A stretch of DNA of 14,096 nt. It comes from Serratia sp. DD3. GTDB lineage: Bacteria > Pseudomonadota > Gammaproteobacteria > Enterobacterales > Enterobacteriaceae. Below are positions 7,903 to 14,069 of the stretch, piece after piece. Where the stretch lies: contig NZ_AYKS02000035.1 of NCBI RefSeq assembly GCF_000496755.2, positions 1 through 14,096 on the forward strand, written 5' to 3'. Made by a program: the position numbers and the translations under genes. Within the stretch, counting starts at the first letter, position 1. Each line of letters starts with the position of its first letter. The notes under the pieces are model-generated. The model was not told where the DNA came from and ran no database searches. It saw nothing but the letters and a program-made list of their open reading frames with translations.

Positions 7903-8058
7903 AAATTTAGGTGAGAATGACTAGTTTTTTTCGTTATTGAGGGGGTAGTCCCAAATTTATGAAGCATGGGTTTAATTAGGTTTATTTCTCACCGTGCTGA
8001 CTCTATCCTTTTGAAAACATGAAGCCTTGTAGGCAATAGGGTGAGCGGAGAGGGTGGT

Positions 8059-10086
8059 ATGCAACATCATGAACGGTTACAGCGGGTGCGCGCTTTACGC
8101 AGTCATCAGTTTGCAGCGCAAGTGGTGGAGCGTCTCAAGGCTGATAATCAACAGGTTCTGACACACAGCGTATTGGTGCCCAACCATTCTAAAGCCACAT
8201 GGAATCTCTACTACTTTTGTCCTGATCACGGTGTGCGTCTTGATTGGCGTTGGGACTCGCCAGAAATACATCGCTGCCCGGTGGATGGGGCGTTATTTAC
8301 CGGGGAACCCTATGATGGTGGGTGGTGGCGCGGTCTGAATGGCTTGAATGCCAAAGCGTGCCATGAATTGGCGTTACTGTGGTTGCTGACCGATAACGTT
8401 ATTTACTTACAAAAAGTACGTGAGTTGTTGCAGGGATATGCGGAACAATACCCTGATTATCAGGAGCATGGGGTTATACCTTACAATGGGCCTGGGAAAG
8501 CGAACGCACAAACACTGTGTGAAGCCAACTGCCATCTGGATTTCGCTCAGGGTTATGACTACATTCGTACCGCACTGTCTGCCGAAGAACAGCAAACCAT
8601 TGAACAGCGTTTACTCCGTGAAGGGGCAGAGTTTTTAATGGCGCACCGTGGCGAACAACTGCATAACCATGAGGTTAAGATCGGGGCCACCATCGGTATT
8701 ATCGGGTTTATTTTACAGGACTCGCGTTATCTTGAGTTTGCGCTAGCAGGGAAGTATGGCTTGAAAGGGCAGTTACAGCGCGGTGTCCTGGCTGAAGGCC
8801 TCTGGTTCGAAGGGTCGATCCATTATCACTACTACGCGTTGCAGGCATTTTTGCAGTTCGAAAAGTGGGCTTGTGATACCCCTTACTCGCTGGCTGCGGA
8901 ACCGAATCTTGCCAAGATGCTCGCTTTCCCCTTGAGGGTACTGGATAGCAGTGGCCGTTTTCCGCGCATCAATGATTGCATCGCCGGGCAGGAGTGGTTA
9001 ACACATAACCATCTGTATGAGTTTGCTTACCGCCAATATCGGGAGCCGGCTTATGCGCAGGCACTGCAGACCATCTATCGCCAGAAACCACGAAATGATC
9101 TTGATGCATTACTTTATGGCTGTGAACCATTGCCCGCCGCTGATGATCAACCGCTAGCGGCCGAAGTGCATGCCCCTGTGGCGGGGTTGACCTTATACCG
9201 TGACCTGCAACATGGGCACCAGTTATTGGTGAAGCACAGCCCCTATGGTGGTGAACACGATCACTATGATCGTTTATCGATCTCACTGATGCGGGCGGGT
9301 GTTGATCTGTTGCCTGATCTTGGCACTACTGGCTATGGTGCTGAACTGCATTATGGTTATTACAAAAACTCCTCTACGCATAACACATTAGTGATCGACC
9401 AAAGTAATCAGCCGCCCGCTATCCCGCAATTGCTATCACGGCAGGGGGGCGATGGCTTTAATTTGTTAGATGTGAAAGTGGATTGGAGTCAACCTTATCC
9501 GGGGCTTGATAGCTATACCCGTGTTCAGTGGGATCAACAGGCCTATCAAGATGTCGTCTTCCGGCGCATTCTGCTGTGGCTGGATCAAGCGGCAGTGGAA
9601 ATCGATCTGGTTCACAACCCGCATCAGCGCCAGATGGATCTGGTTTGGCTGGTCCGTGGGGAGTTGGCGCGGCCAGAAGCTATTTGGCAACCATTAGATA
9701 ACCCGATCACCACCGGAGCATTGGCACGCATACATCACTGCATGGGGTTACCGTTAGCCGCTAAGCCTACACCAAGTGAAAGGTTACACTACAACGTGAA
9801 TGCCGCCGCACCATTCCGCCAGTGGATCTTCGGTGAGGGTGAGCTCCTGAGCGGGCGCGCACCGGATAACCCTGCCACCCAGGATCTTTCCTGCCTGCTG
9901 TTACGTAGCCGCGCAATTCAGGGGCGGACGTTGATGCTACATGACTTATCAGTGAATCGGCCGATAGAGGAAGTTAATGTAGAATGGCAACATAATACAC
10001 TGAGCTTGACTTGGATGCGTGACGGTGTCACAAAATCACTGGTGTTGGAGATTACCGAAACCCAATCACATGCTGGTTGGTGTTAA
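8059..10086 (+). CDS. Heparinase II/III-family polysaccharide lyase, probably cytoplasmic
   Basis: This 675-residue protein has the two-part build of heparinase II/III and oligo-alginate lyase (PL15/PL17-like) enzymes: an N-terminal alpha/alpha toroid (to about 370) and a C-terminal beta-sandwich. Such enzymes cut uronate-containing glycans by beta-elimination. Likely active-site residues are Asn203-His204 in HNHEVKIG, Tyr256/258/259 in GSIHYHYYALQ, His400/His402 in GGEHDHYDR, and His441 in SSTHNTLVID. The numbering is close to what I remember for PL17 Alg17c (Asn201, His202, Tyr258). An early Cys-His-Cys patch (FCPDHG, then HRCP) is visible. There is no signal peptide, so it probably acts in the cytoplasm on imported oligosaccharides. 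The ATG at 8059 is preferred over the GTG at 8041 because GGAG lies eight bases before it. The last 116 bp, including an exact matS, recur downstream at 11138-11255. The C-terminus here (ETQSHAGWC) may be extended relative to the ancestral ETQ-stop. Substrate unknown. Confidence 0.85.
   Translation: MQHHERLQRVRALRSHQFAAQVVERLKADNQQVLTHSVLVPNHSKATWNLYYFCPDHGVRLDWRWDSPEIHRCPVDGALFTGEPYDGGWWRGLNGLNAKACHELALLWLLTDNVIYLQKVRELLQGYAEQYPDYQEHGVIPYNGPGKANAQTLCEANCHLDFAQGYDYIRTALSAEEQQTIEQRLLREGAEFLMAHRGEQLHNHEVKIGATIGIIGFILQDSRYLEFALAGKYGLKGQLQRGVLAEGLWFEGSIHYHYYALQAFLQFEKWACDTPYSLAAEPNLAKMLAFPLRVLDSSGRFPRINDCIAGQEWLTHNHLYEFAYRQYREPAYAQALQTIYRQKPRNDLDALLYGCEPLPAADDQPLAAEVHAPVAGLTLYRDLQHGHQLLVKHSPYGGEHDHYDRLSISLMRAGVDLLPDLGTTGYGAELHYGYYKNSSTHNTLVIDQSNQPPAIPQLLSRQGGDGFNLLDVKVDWSQPYPGLDSYTRVQWDQQAYQDVVFRRILLWLDQAAVEIDLVHNPHQRQMDLVWLVRGELARPEAIWQPLDNPITTGALARIHHCMGLPLAAKPTPSERLHYNVNAAAPFRQWIFGEGELLSGRAPDNPATQDLSCLLLRSRAIQGRTLMLHDLSVNRPIEEVNVEWQHNTLSLTWMRDGVTKSLVLEITETQSHAGWC
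9971..10086 (+). repeat. Direct repeat copy 1 (lyase gene 3' end)
   Basis: The final 116 bp of the lyase coding sequence, stop codon included, match 11138-11255 with about ten mismatches and one 2-bp gap by eye. Similarity ends abruptly right after TGTTAA in both copies. The two copies bracket the SH3-like gene. Confidence 0.92.
10019..10031. other. matS site (MatP binding), copy 1
   Basis: GTGACGGTGTCAC is an exact match to the matS consensus GTGACRNYGTCAC. MatP binds these sites to condense the terminus (Ter) macrodomain in Enterobacterales and Vibrionaceae. It lies inside the lyase coding sequence, where it encodes part of RDGVT. Nearness to dif (about 4 kb) makes a chance match unlikely. 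Confidence 0.85.
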
Positions 10087-10105
10087 GGGGAATAGAAGGG
10101 TGCGT

Positions 10106-11131
10106 ATGGCCGTTTATAGTAGAAAATTAGCCGTTTTAACTTTTTCGTTTCTTATCGTATTAACTGCTTATCCAGTTTCTGGATCTGAAATAACCAATGT
10201 TACATTGAGCGATAATCCGGTAGCCCAACCCATTCGGAATTGTGCTATTCCTCTCAGAAAACTCTTAGCAAGTTCTAACCAGGCTATGGTTGCCAGTGAA
10301 CATCCACGTCCAGAAGATCTGGGGTTCCTGATTGAACACCATGATGACCGCAAAGGGCTCGAATTTATTCAAATCATTAATGAACATCAACGAAAAACCG
10401 ATTCATCACCCAATGCAGGCCATTATGGATGGGTAATTTACGATCCAAAAACAGGTGAATTATTGGATGAGAGTCTCGATGAGGGCCACCCAGTAAAATT
10501 GAAGATTGATAAAACAGCAGCTCAGGAATATCAATCATGCCGCGCTGCTGATGAACAATGTTATCAGGCCATTCAAAATATGGGCGATGATCCCACTGCG
10601 GGATTTTATCCTAATGCTTTCGAGGTGGCTGGCGATTCCAGCGAACGATATGTGAAGATTGCTGAAAATCGTCAACCCTTTTATTGGGCCCCCAACAAAA
10701 ACTGTGCCGTGAAAGCATTTCTGGTTAATCGAGACAAGGTGCTGGCGTTATCCTGGGGGCAGAACAATGGTTTTGTATGGACTCGCTATATACATCCAGC
10801 AACGCAGCAAATGACTGAAGGATGGCTACCGCAAGAGGTTTTGCAAACAAAACAACAACGATGTGATGATGTTCGGCAGGAGTCTGCCGTGGGTCCCACC
10901 TCTGTTGGAGAGTTTACTACACGAGAGGTCGCCAATAATCAGCAGCGGCTCTATTTCTACGATGCGCCTGACCCGATTTGCCTCGGTGAAGAAAAGTCAT
11001 TTATTGTCGATGGTGATAAAGTGCAGGTATTGAACGAGCCAGTTTTTGCTGGCTATGTCTTGGTTCGCTATACCCATCCGGTGACGCATGATGTGACGGA
11101 AGGATGGGTACCAGTGAGTGGATTGAAGTAA
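10106..11131 (+). CDS. Secreted protein with two C-terminal SH3-like repeats, unknown function
   Basis: I do not recognise a named family. The 341-residue product starts with a classic signal peptide (MAVYSRKLAVL, then TFSFLIVLTAYPVSG), so it is probably periplasmic. The ATG at 10106 follows GAAGGG by five bases; the longer GTG-initiated frame from 10019 overlaps the lyase and is rejected. The middle part (about 30-175) is not recognisable. The last part holds two diverged copies of a ~70-residue unit (about 178-250 and 268-341). They share a single Cys followed by a FxVxxDKV stretch and the ending RY-HPxTxxxTEGW-P. This resembles bacterial SH3-like beta-barrels that bind cell wall or proteins. 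Several other cysteines suggest disulfides. The gene begins 19 bp after the lyase stop, so it can use the lyase transcript, and it is bracketed by the lyase-end direct repeat. It is probably an inserted passenger with no metabolic link to its neighbours. Confidence 0.8.
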   Translation: MAVYSRKLAVLTFSFLIVLTAYPVSGSEITNVTLSDNPVAQPIRNCAIPLRKLLASSNQAMVASEHPRPEDLGFLIEHHDDRKGLEFIQIINEHQRKTDSSPNAGHYGWVIYDPKTGELLDESLDEGHPVKLKIDKTAAQEYQSCRAADEQCYQAIQNMGDDPTAGFYPNAFEVAGDSSERYVKIAENRQPFYWAPNKNCAVKAFLVNRDKVLALSWGQNNGFVWTRYIHPATQQMTEGWLPQEVLQTKQQRCDDVRQESAVGPTSVGEFTTREVANNQQRLYFYDAPDPICLGEEKSFIVDGDKVQVLNEPVFAGYVLVRYTHPVTHDVTEGWVPVSGLK

Positions 11132-11137
11132 ACATAA

Positions 11138-11255
11138 CAATTGATGTCGAATGGCAACCCAATGCACTGTTCTTGACTTGGAGGTGCGTGACGGTGTCAC
11201 AAAATCACTGGTACTGGAGATTACCGAAACCCAATAACATGCTGGTTGGTGTTAA
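11138..11255 (+). repeat. Direct repeat copy 2: remnant of a lyase gene 3' end
   Basis: This 118-bp stretch begins 6 bp after the SH3-like stop codon. It repeats the end of the lyase gene with a 2-bp insertion (TTGGAGGTGCGT against TTGGATGCGT), which breaks the frame. Read past the gap, the frame ends at ETQ-stop, because CAATAA replaces the CAATCA of copy 1. It is untranslated, but its matS core is intact. Confidence 0.92.
11188..11200. other. matS site (MatP binding), copy 2
   Basis: A second exact GTGACGGTGTCAC lies 1,169 bp from the first, within the non-coding repeat copy. matS sites are normally tens of kilobases apart, so a close pair is unusual and results from the duplication. Confidence 0.82.
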
Positions 11256-11392
11256 CCTGCCTGATTAAATTCTTGCAATGATAACAAAACCATTTGGAGC
11301 AACAGATGTTTTCGGTGGATATTATCTGAGTAGCCAAAAATTGATTGTGTCGGGTTGGCTAACTGAATATTCACTTATATTTTGAGGTGCAC
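11256..11392. other. Leader region of the SDR gene
   Basis: This 137-bp non-coding stretch lies between repeat copy 2 and the SDR gene. It was probably the original spacer between the lyase and SDR genes before the insertion. I see no terminator and no convincing promoter or KdgR box, so SDR expression may depend on transcription from the lyase side. Confidence 0.4.
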
Positions 11393-12169
11393 ATGTTTAC
11401 TGATTTACAAGGACGACGCGTCTTGATCACCGGATCCAGTGCGGGTATCGGGTTGGCGGCAGCTAAAGCCTTTGCTGCGCAAGGCGCATCAGTGGGGATC
11501 TGTGGGGCGCGTGATGCTAAAGAAGGTGCAAGTCTGCTGGCAGAATTCAAGACATTGGGTGCTAACGTCGCCTATTTCCAAGCTGATTTGACCCAATCCT
11601 CTGAGTGCTCCCGTTTGGTTGAAGCCTTCGTCAACCATTTCGGTGGCATAGATGTACTGATCAACAACACCGGTGGCTTGGGCGGCCGTCAGGGCTTGGA
11701 GAATATCGACGATGCTTTTTTTGATCATGTGATGGACCTCAATGGTCGCTCAGCTTTAATGATGACCAAATATGCCATCCCGCATTTGCGCCATAGCGTA
11801 AAAACCCATGGACAGACGGCCTCGGTGATCAGTACAGGGTCGATTGTCGGTCATGAGGGCGGGGGGATGGGAACATCACTCTATGCCGCTTCCAAGGCTT
11901 GGTTGCACAATATGAATCGTAGCTGGGTCAAAGAATTCACTCAGGACGGGATTCGCTTCAATATTATTTCCCCAGGTGTGATCGATACTGCTTTTCACGC
12001 TGATAAGAGCGATGAGTTTAGAGCGCGCATCGCAGAAAATATCCCGATGAAACGCTTTGGGCACAGTGATGAAGTGGCTCCGGCATTCCTGTTCTTTGCT
12101 TCCCACACCTGCAGTAGCTACATCACCGGCCAAATCCTTGATATTAATGGCGGGCAAATAATGCCTTAA
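11393..12169 (+). CDS. Short-chain dehydrogenase/reductase (SDR)
   Basis: This 258-residue cytoplasmic NAD(P)-dependent oxidoreductase of the classical SDR family has every expected element. TGSSAGIG (13-20) forms the dinucleotide-binding turn, NNTGG (91-95) stabilises the sheet, and the catalytic tetrad is Asn117, Ser150, Tyr164 and Lys168 in YAASK. SPGVIDT follows the active site, and the C-terminus is GQILDINGGQIMP. The ATG at 11393 is preferred over the GTG at 11387, because TGAGG (11383-11387) sits five bases before the ATG and overlaps the GTG. The reaction is not shown by sequence. Behind a lyase in a KdgR-like controlled unit, a good guess is reduction of the unsaturated-uronate product (DEH, 4-deoxy-5-hexoseulose uronate) to 2-keto-3-deoxygluconate, as known SDR-type DEH reductases do. 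KduD-like activity is an alternative. Family sure, role inferred. Confidence 0.92.
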   Translation: MFTDLQGRRVLITGSSAGIGLAAAKAFAAQGASVGICGARDAKEGASLLAEFKTLGANVAYFQADLTQSSECSRLVEAFVNHFGGIDVLINNTGGLGGRQGLENIDDAFFDHVMDLNGRSALMMTKYAIPHLRHSVKTHGQTASVISTGSIVGHEGGGMGTSLYAASKAWLHNMNRSWVKEFTQDGIRFNIISPGVIDTAFHADKSDEFRARIAENIPMKRFGHSDEVAPAFLFFASHTCSSYITGQILDINGGQIMP

Positions 12170-12202
12170 AGGTTTTAGCAAACGATGGGTTAAGTTAATG
12201 CA

Positions 12203-12227
12203 ACTGGCTGTCGCGGTGGCAGCCAGT
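12203..12227 (+). terminator. Hairpin after the SDR gene
   Basis: ACTGGCTG (12203-12210) and CAGCCAGT (12220-12227) form a perfect 8-bp stem with a nine-base loop, 33 bp past the SDR stop codon. No T run follows, so it is a weak or Rho-assisted terminator candidate. It probably marks the end of the lyase-SH3-SDR transcript. Confidence 0.45.
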
Positions 12228-12266
12228 AGAAGTGGGGAATAGCGGGGGATTCGTACTATTAATATT

Positions 12267-12296
12267 TTGAGCCTACAAGTACAAAAAACGGATATT
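12267..12296 (+). promoter_or_regulatory. Weak candidate promoter for the VOC gene
   Basis: TTGAGC (12267-12272) and GATATT (12291-12296) are separated by 18 bp and match four of six consensus bases each. The spot is AT-rich, about 25 bp before the VOC start and after the SDR hairpin. This is a tentative call. Confidence 0.3.
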
Positions 12297-12321
12297 TTAA
12301 TTTGATAAGGAGAATAAGGAA

Positions 12322-12675
12322 GTGTCGAATAACAACTTTACGAACATAGTCTCCGTTCTTCACGTGAATGATTTCGACGGAGCCGTTGAATGGTATGCCA
12401 AATGGCTTGGGCGCAAGCCAGATGTTACACCTGATGAGGGAATCGCCGAATGGCAACTGGCAGAAAATGCCTGGATTCAAGTTTCAGTTGCTCCTGACCT
12501 AAGCCTTGCAGGTAAATCATTTGTAGTTTGCGGTGTCCGCGATATCGAAGTACAAAGGGCCGTTTGTCAAGACGCTGGTGTTACCGCTAGCGAAACGCAG
12601 GACCTAGGATTCGTAAAGCTTGCGCAAGTCTGCGATCCAGCCGGAAACACCGTGATGTTCGTCCAAGAAATGTAG
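12322..12675 (+). CDS. VOC (glyoxalase/bleomycin-resistance fold) protein
   Basis: This small 117-residue protein has the vicinal-oxygen-chelate fold. It opens with a strand carrying VLHVND, followed by a helix (GAVEWYAKWLG), and closes with QVCDPAGNTVMFVQE, the typical last strands ending in the metal-ligand Glu. The single-module length suits a homodimer. VOC proteins include glyoxalases, drug-binding resistance proteins and dioxygenases; nothing here picks one, and the second-strand metal ligand is not obvious. The start is GTG at 12322, supported by AAGGAG (12307-12312) nine bases upstream; no in-frame ATG fits better. It sits 24 bp before the DUF4375-like gene and may be co-transcribed with it. 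The link between the two is unclear. Confidence 0.8.
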   Translation: MSNNNFTNIVSVLHVNDFDGAVEWYAKWLGRKPDVTPDEGIAEWQLAENAWIQVSVAPDLSLAGKSFVVCGVRDIEVQRAVCQDAGVTASETQDLGFVKLAQVCDPAGNTVMFVQEM

Positions 12676-12699
12676 ATTCTGGCTTTTTAAGGGGGTTCT

Positions 12700-13890
12700 A
12701 TGTCTTCTTCACAACTACCGATCATCACATGGCCCGATTTTTTGCTTGAAGCACCTTATTTTATTCAGGCAATAACCGAAGCAATTTATGATGGCGATAC
12801 TGAGTTACCTGAATTGCCACCATTACCGCGCGCCTTGGTATATTGGAATATTATCGATGGCGAGGTGACTAATGGTGGTGTCAGCCAATATTTTTATAAT
12901 CAGGCTGATTACCTTCCCGGTTTTGAGCAGGTACCAGAATTTTTGGCTGCTCACCCTTTGTTAAAACAATATCTGCATTTTGCTGAGCGTGTCTATGCGG
13001 CCTGGGCAGAAGTGGCTCCTGTGGTGCGCCAGGCTCGCTCGAGTGATGAGGGGCCGGAGGCTTTTTTTAAACACTATGCCGAGAAATTTGATGCACTAGA
13101 AACTGAATTCTATGCAGTGAATCAACATGTTAGTTGCGCTCTCAACCAGCATATTTTGCAGTGCCCCCAGGATTATATCAATATCGCACCTCTATCTGAG
13201 GTACCAGACAAGGGAGTGGCATGGGTAGCTTGCCGTGGCAAGGGTTATCGCGGGCAGTTGCGCTTCAGTGATGGTTTCCCCGTGGGGCCTAATGTGTTTG
13301 AGCGGGGTAAGGAGGGGAAATGCGATGTGGTCTGGTTTACACCTGACCGGCAATTGCTATTGGTAGAGCGTAACAATAGGTCAAACGAGAGTAGCAATCG
13401 GAAATGGATCCATTATCCCAGCACCAGTAGTGGTGAGATGCGTTTCAAAAATGGCTCCTTAAACTCGCAGAAAACCAGCAGGGCGCTCTGGGAAAGCTAT
13501 GGCCTAGAGGAGGAGTACTCTGATGAGGGGCTAGTTAAATCCTCTATTCTGCGAACCACCACCGAAGTTCTACTTCGTGAGAGTTACTACTCAGACGGAA
13601 AACTTTTGCAACGTATTGAGATACACGAGGATGGGGATCATCGGCACAGTTATTGGCGTAATGGTCGGCTAAATACCCATAGTATCCGCAAAAATGGGAG
13701 CGATATTGATCGTTATATCGGCTGCTGGAATGAAGACGGTGATTCTCTGGCCCTAGATGGCAATGGCCAATTATACGAGATCTTGGGCGATGATATCTGG
13801 CGTGAAGGACATTTACAAAATGGGTATCTTAAAGGCAAAGTGACTTGGTATGAATCTGGAAAGCCGATAAGAGATCTAGTGATTGTGTAG
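12700..13890 (+). CDS. DUF4375/DMP19-like domain fused to MORN/YwqK-like repeats
   Basis: This 396-residue soluble protein has no signal peptide or membrane segment. Its first part (about 20-160) looks like DUF4375, the DMP19 DNA-mimic fold, with the hallmark VTNGGVSQYFYNQAD (about residues 56-70) and a strongly acidic helix set. The second part (about 185-396) contains repeated turns of the form YxxDGKL, YWRNGRL and WYESGKP, resembling MORN or YwqK-type repeats known from immunity proteins and antitoxins. The ATG at 12700 follows AAGGGGG by four bases. Related DUF4375 proteins have been placed among immunity proteins of polymorphic toxins, and Neisseria DMP19 mimics DNA to block a repressor. 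No toxin gene is visible beside it here, so a protective role is only a possibility. The gene is the last before dif. Confidence 0.72.
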   Translation: MSSSQLPIITWPDFLLEAPYFIQAITEAIYDGDTELPELPPLPRALVYWNIIDGEVTNGGVSQYFYNQADYLPGFEQVPEFLAAHPLLKQYLHFAERVYAAWAEVAPVVRQARSSDEGPEAFFKHYAEKFDALETEFYAVNQHVSCALNQHILQCPQDYINIAPLSEVPDKGVAWVACRGKGYRGQLRFSDGFPVGPNVFERGKEGKCDVVWFTPDRQLLLVERNNRSNESSNRKWIHYPSTSSGEMRFKNGSLNSQKTSRALWESYGLEEEYSDEGLVKSSILRTTTEVLLRESYYSDGKLLQRIEIHEDGDHRHSYWRNGRLNTHSIRKNGSDIDRYIGCWNEDGDSLALDGNGQLYEILGDDIWREGHLQNGYLKGKVTWYESGKPIRDLVIV

Positions 13891-14069
13891 TGTTAAGCGT
13901 GAGTCGGGTAACACCATATACATGCTGTTTTTGTATGATGTTGCCCGATAATGTCTCTGAGCAAAAAAGCCATAAACCTTGGGGATGGTAAGCCCGAAGC
14001 GTATGGTGAGGGAAGTGTATGACTAGCAGGGTTCACAGGGCAGTTATCTACTAAGTAGCCCGATATTCA
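13891..14069. other. Non-coding stretch before dif
   Basis: It holds the hairpin listed at 13904-13948 and a small palindrome CTACTAAGTAG (14048-14058). No coding frame, tRNA or recognised repeat family is seen in the rest. Confidence 0.5.
13904..13948 (+). terminator. Long hairpin downstream of the DUF4375-like gene
   Basis: Positions 13904-13920 pair with 13932-13948: 17 positions with one C-A mismatch and two G-U pairs, closing an 11-base loop. The wobble pairs hold only in RNA read from the plus strand, which fits a transcript end for the gene stopping 13 bp before it. A T-rich stretch lies in the loop rather than after the stem, so classic intrinsic termination is uncertain. A repeated palindromic element is an alternative. 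Confidence 0.45.

Larger units (their letters stand above)
7761..8058. promoter_or_regulatory. Divergent control region between symporter and lyase genes
   Basis: This 298-bp AT-rich intergenic region must serve both the leftward symporter group and the rightward lyase group. A KdgR-like box (7866-7880) and a CRP-like site (7887-7902) lie 6 bp apart. For the leftward promoter, TAAAAG on the minus strand (7860-7865) is a candidate -10. It would put the CRP centre near -41.5, the class II position, with the KdgR box over the -35 area. For the rightward promoter, TTTACA (7853-7858) is a possible -35, but I could not find a convincing -10. No gene is visible here. Confidence 0.6.

Noticed and set aside
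7959..7973. TGAAGCATGGGTTTA as a second KdgR box
   Set aside because: The right arm departs from GTTTCA at several positions and the symmetry is poor.
8969..9286. 105-codon minus-strand frame inside the lyase gene
   Set aside because: It is antisense to well-conserved lyase motifs, has no ribosome site and a low-complexity His/Arg-rich product, so it is a shadow frame.
10019..10105. GTG-initiated N-terminal extension of the SH3-like protein overlapping the lyase end
   Set aside because: The GTG is part of the matS site inside the lyase frame. The ATG at 10106 has a good ribosome site and begins a proper signal peptide.
13960..14060. Possible ERIC-type repeat before dif
   Set aside because: Short GGTGAGGGAAG-like similarity only; it does not follow the ERIC consensus over any useful length.
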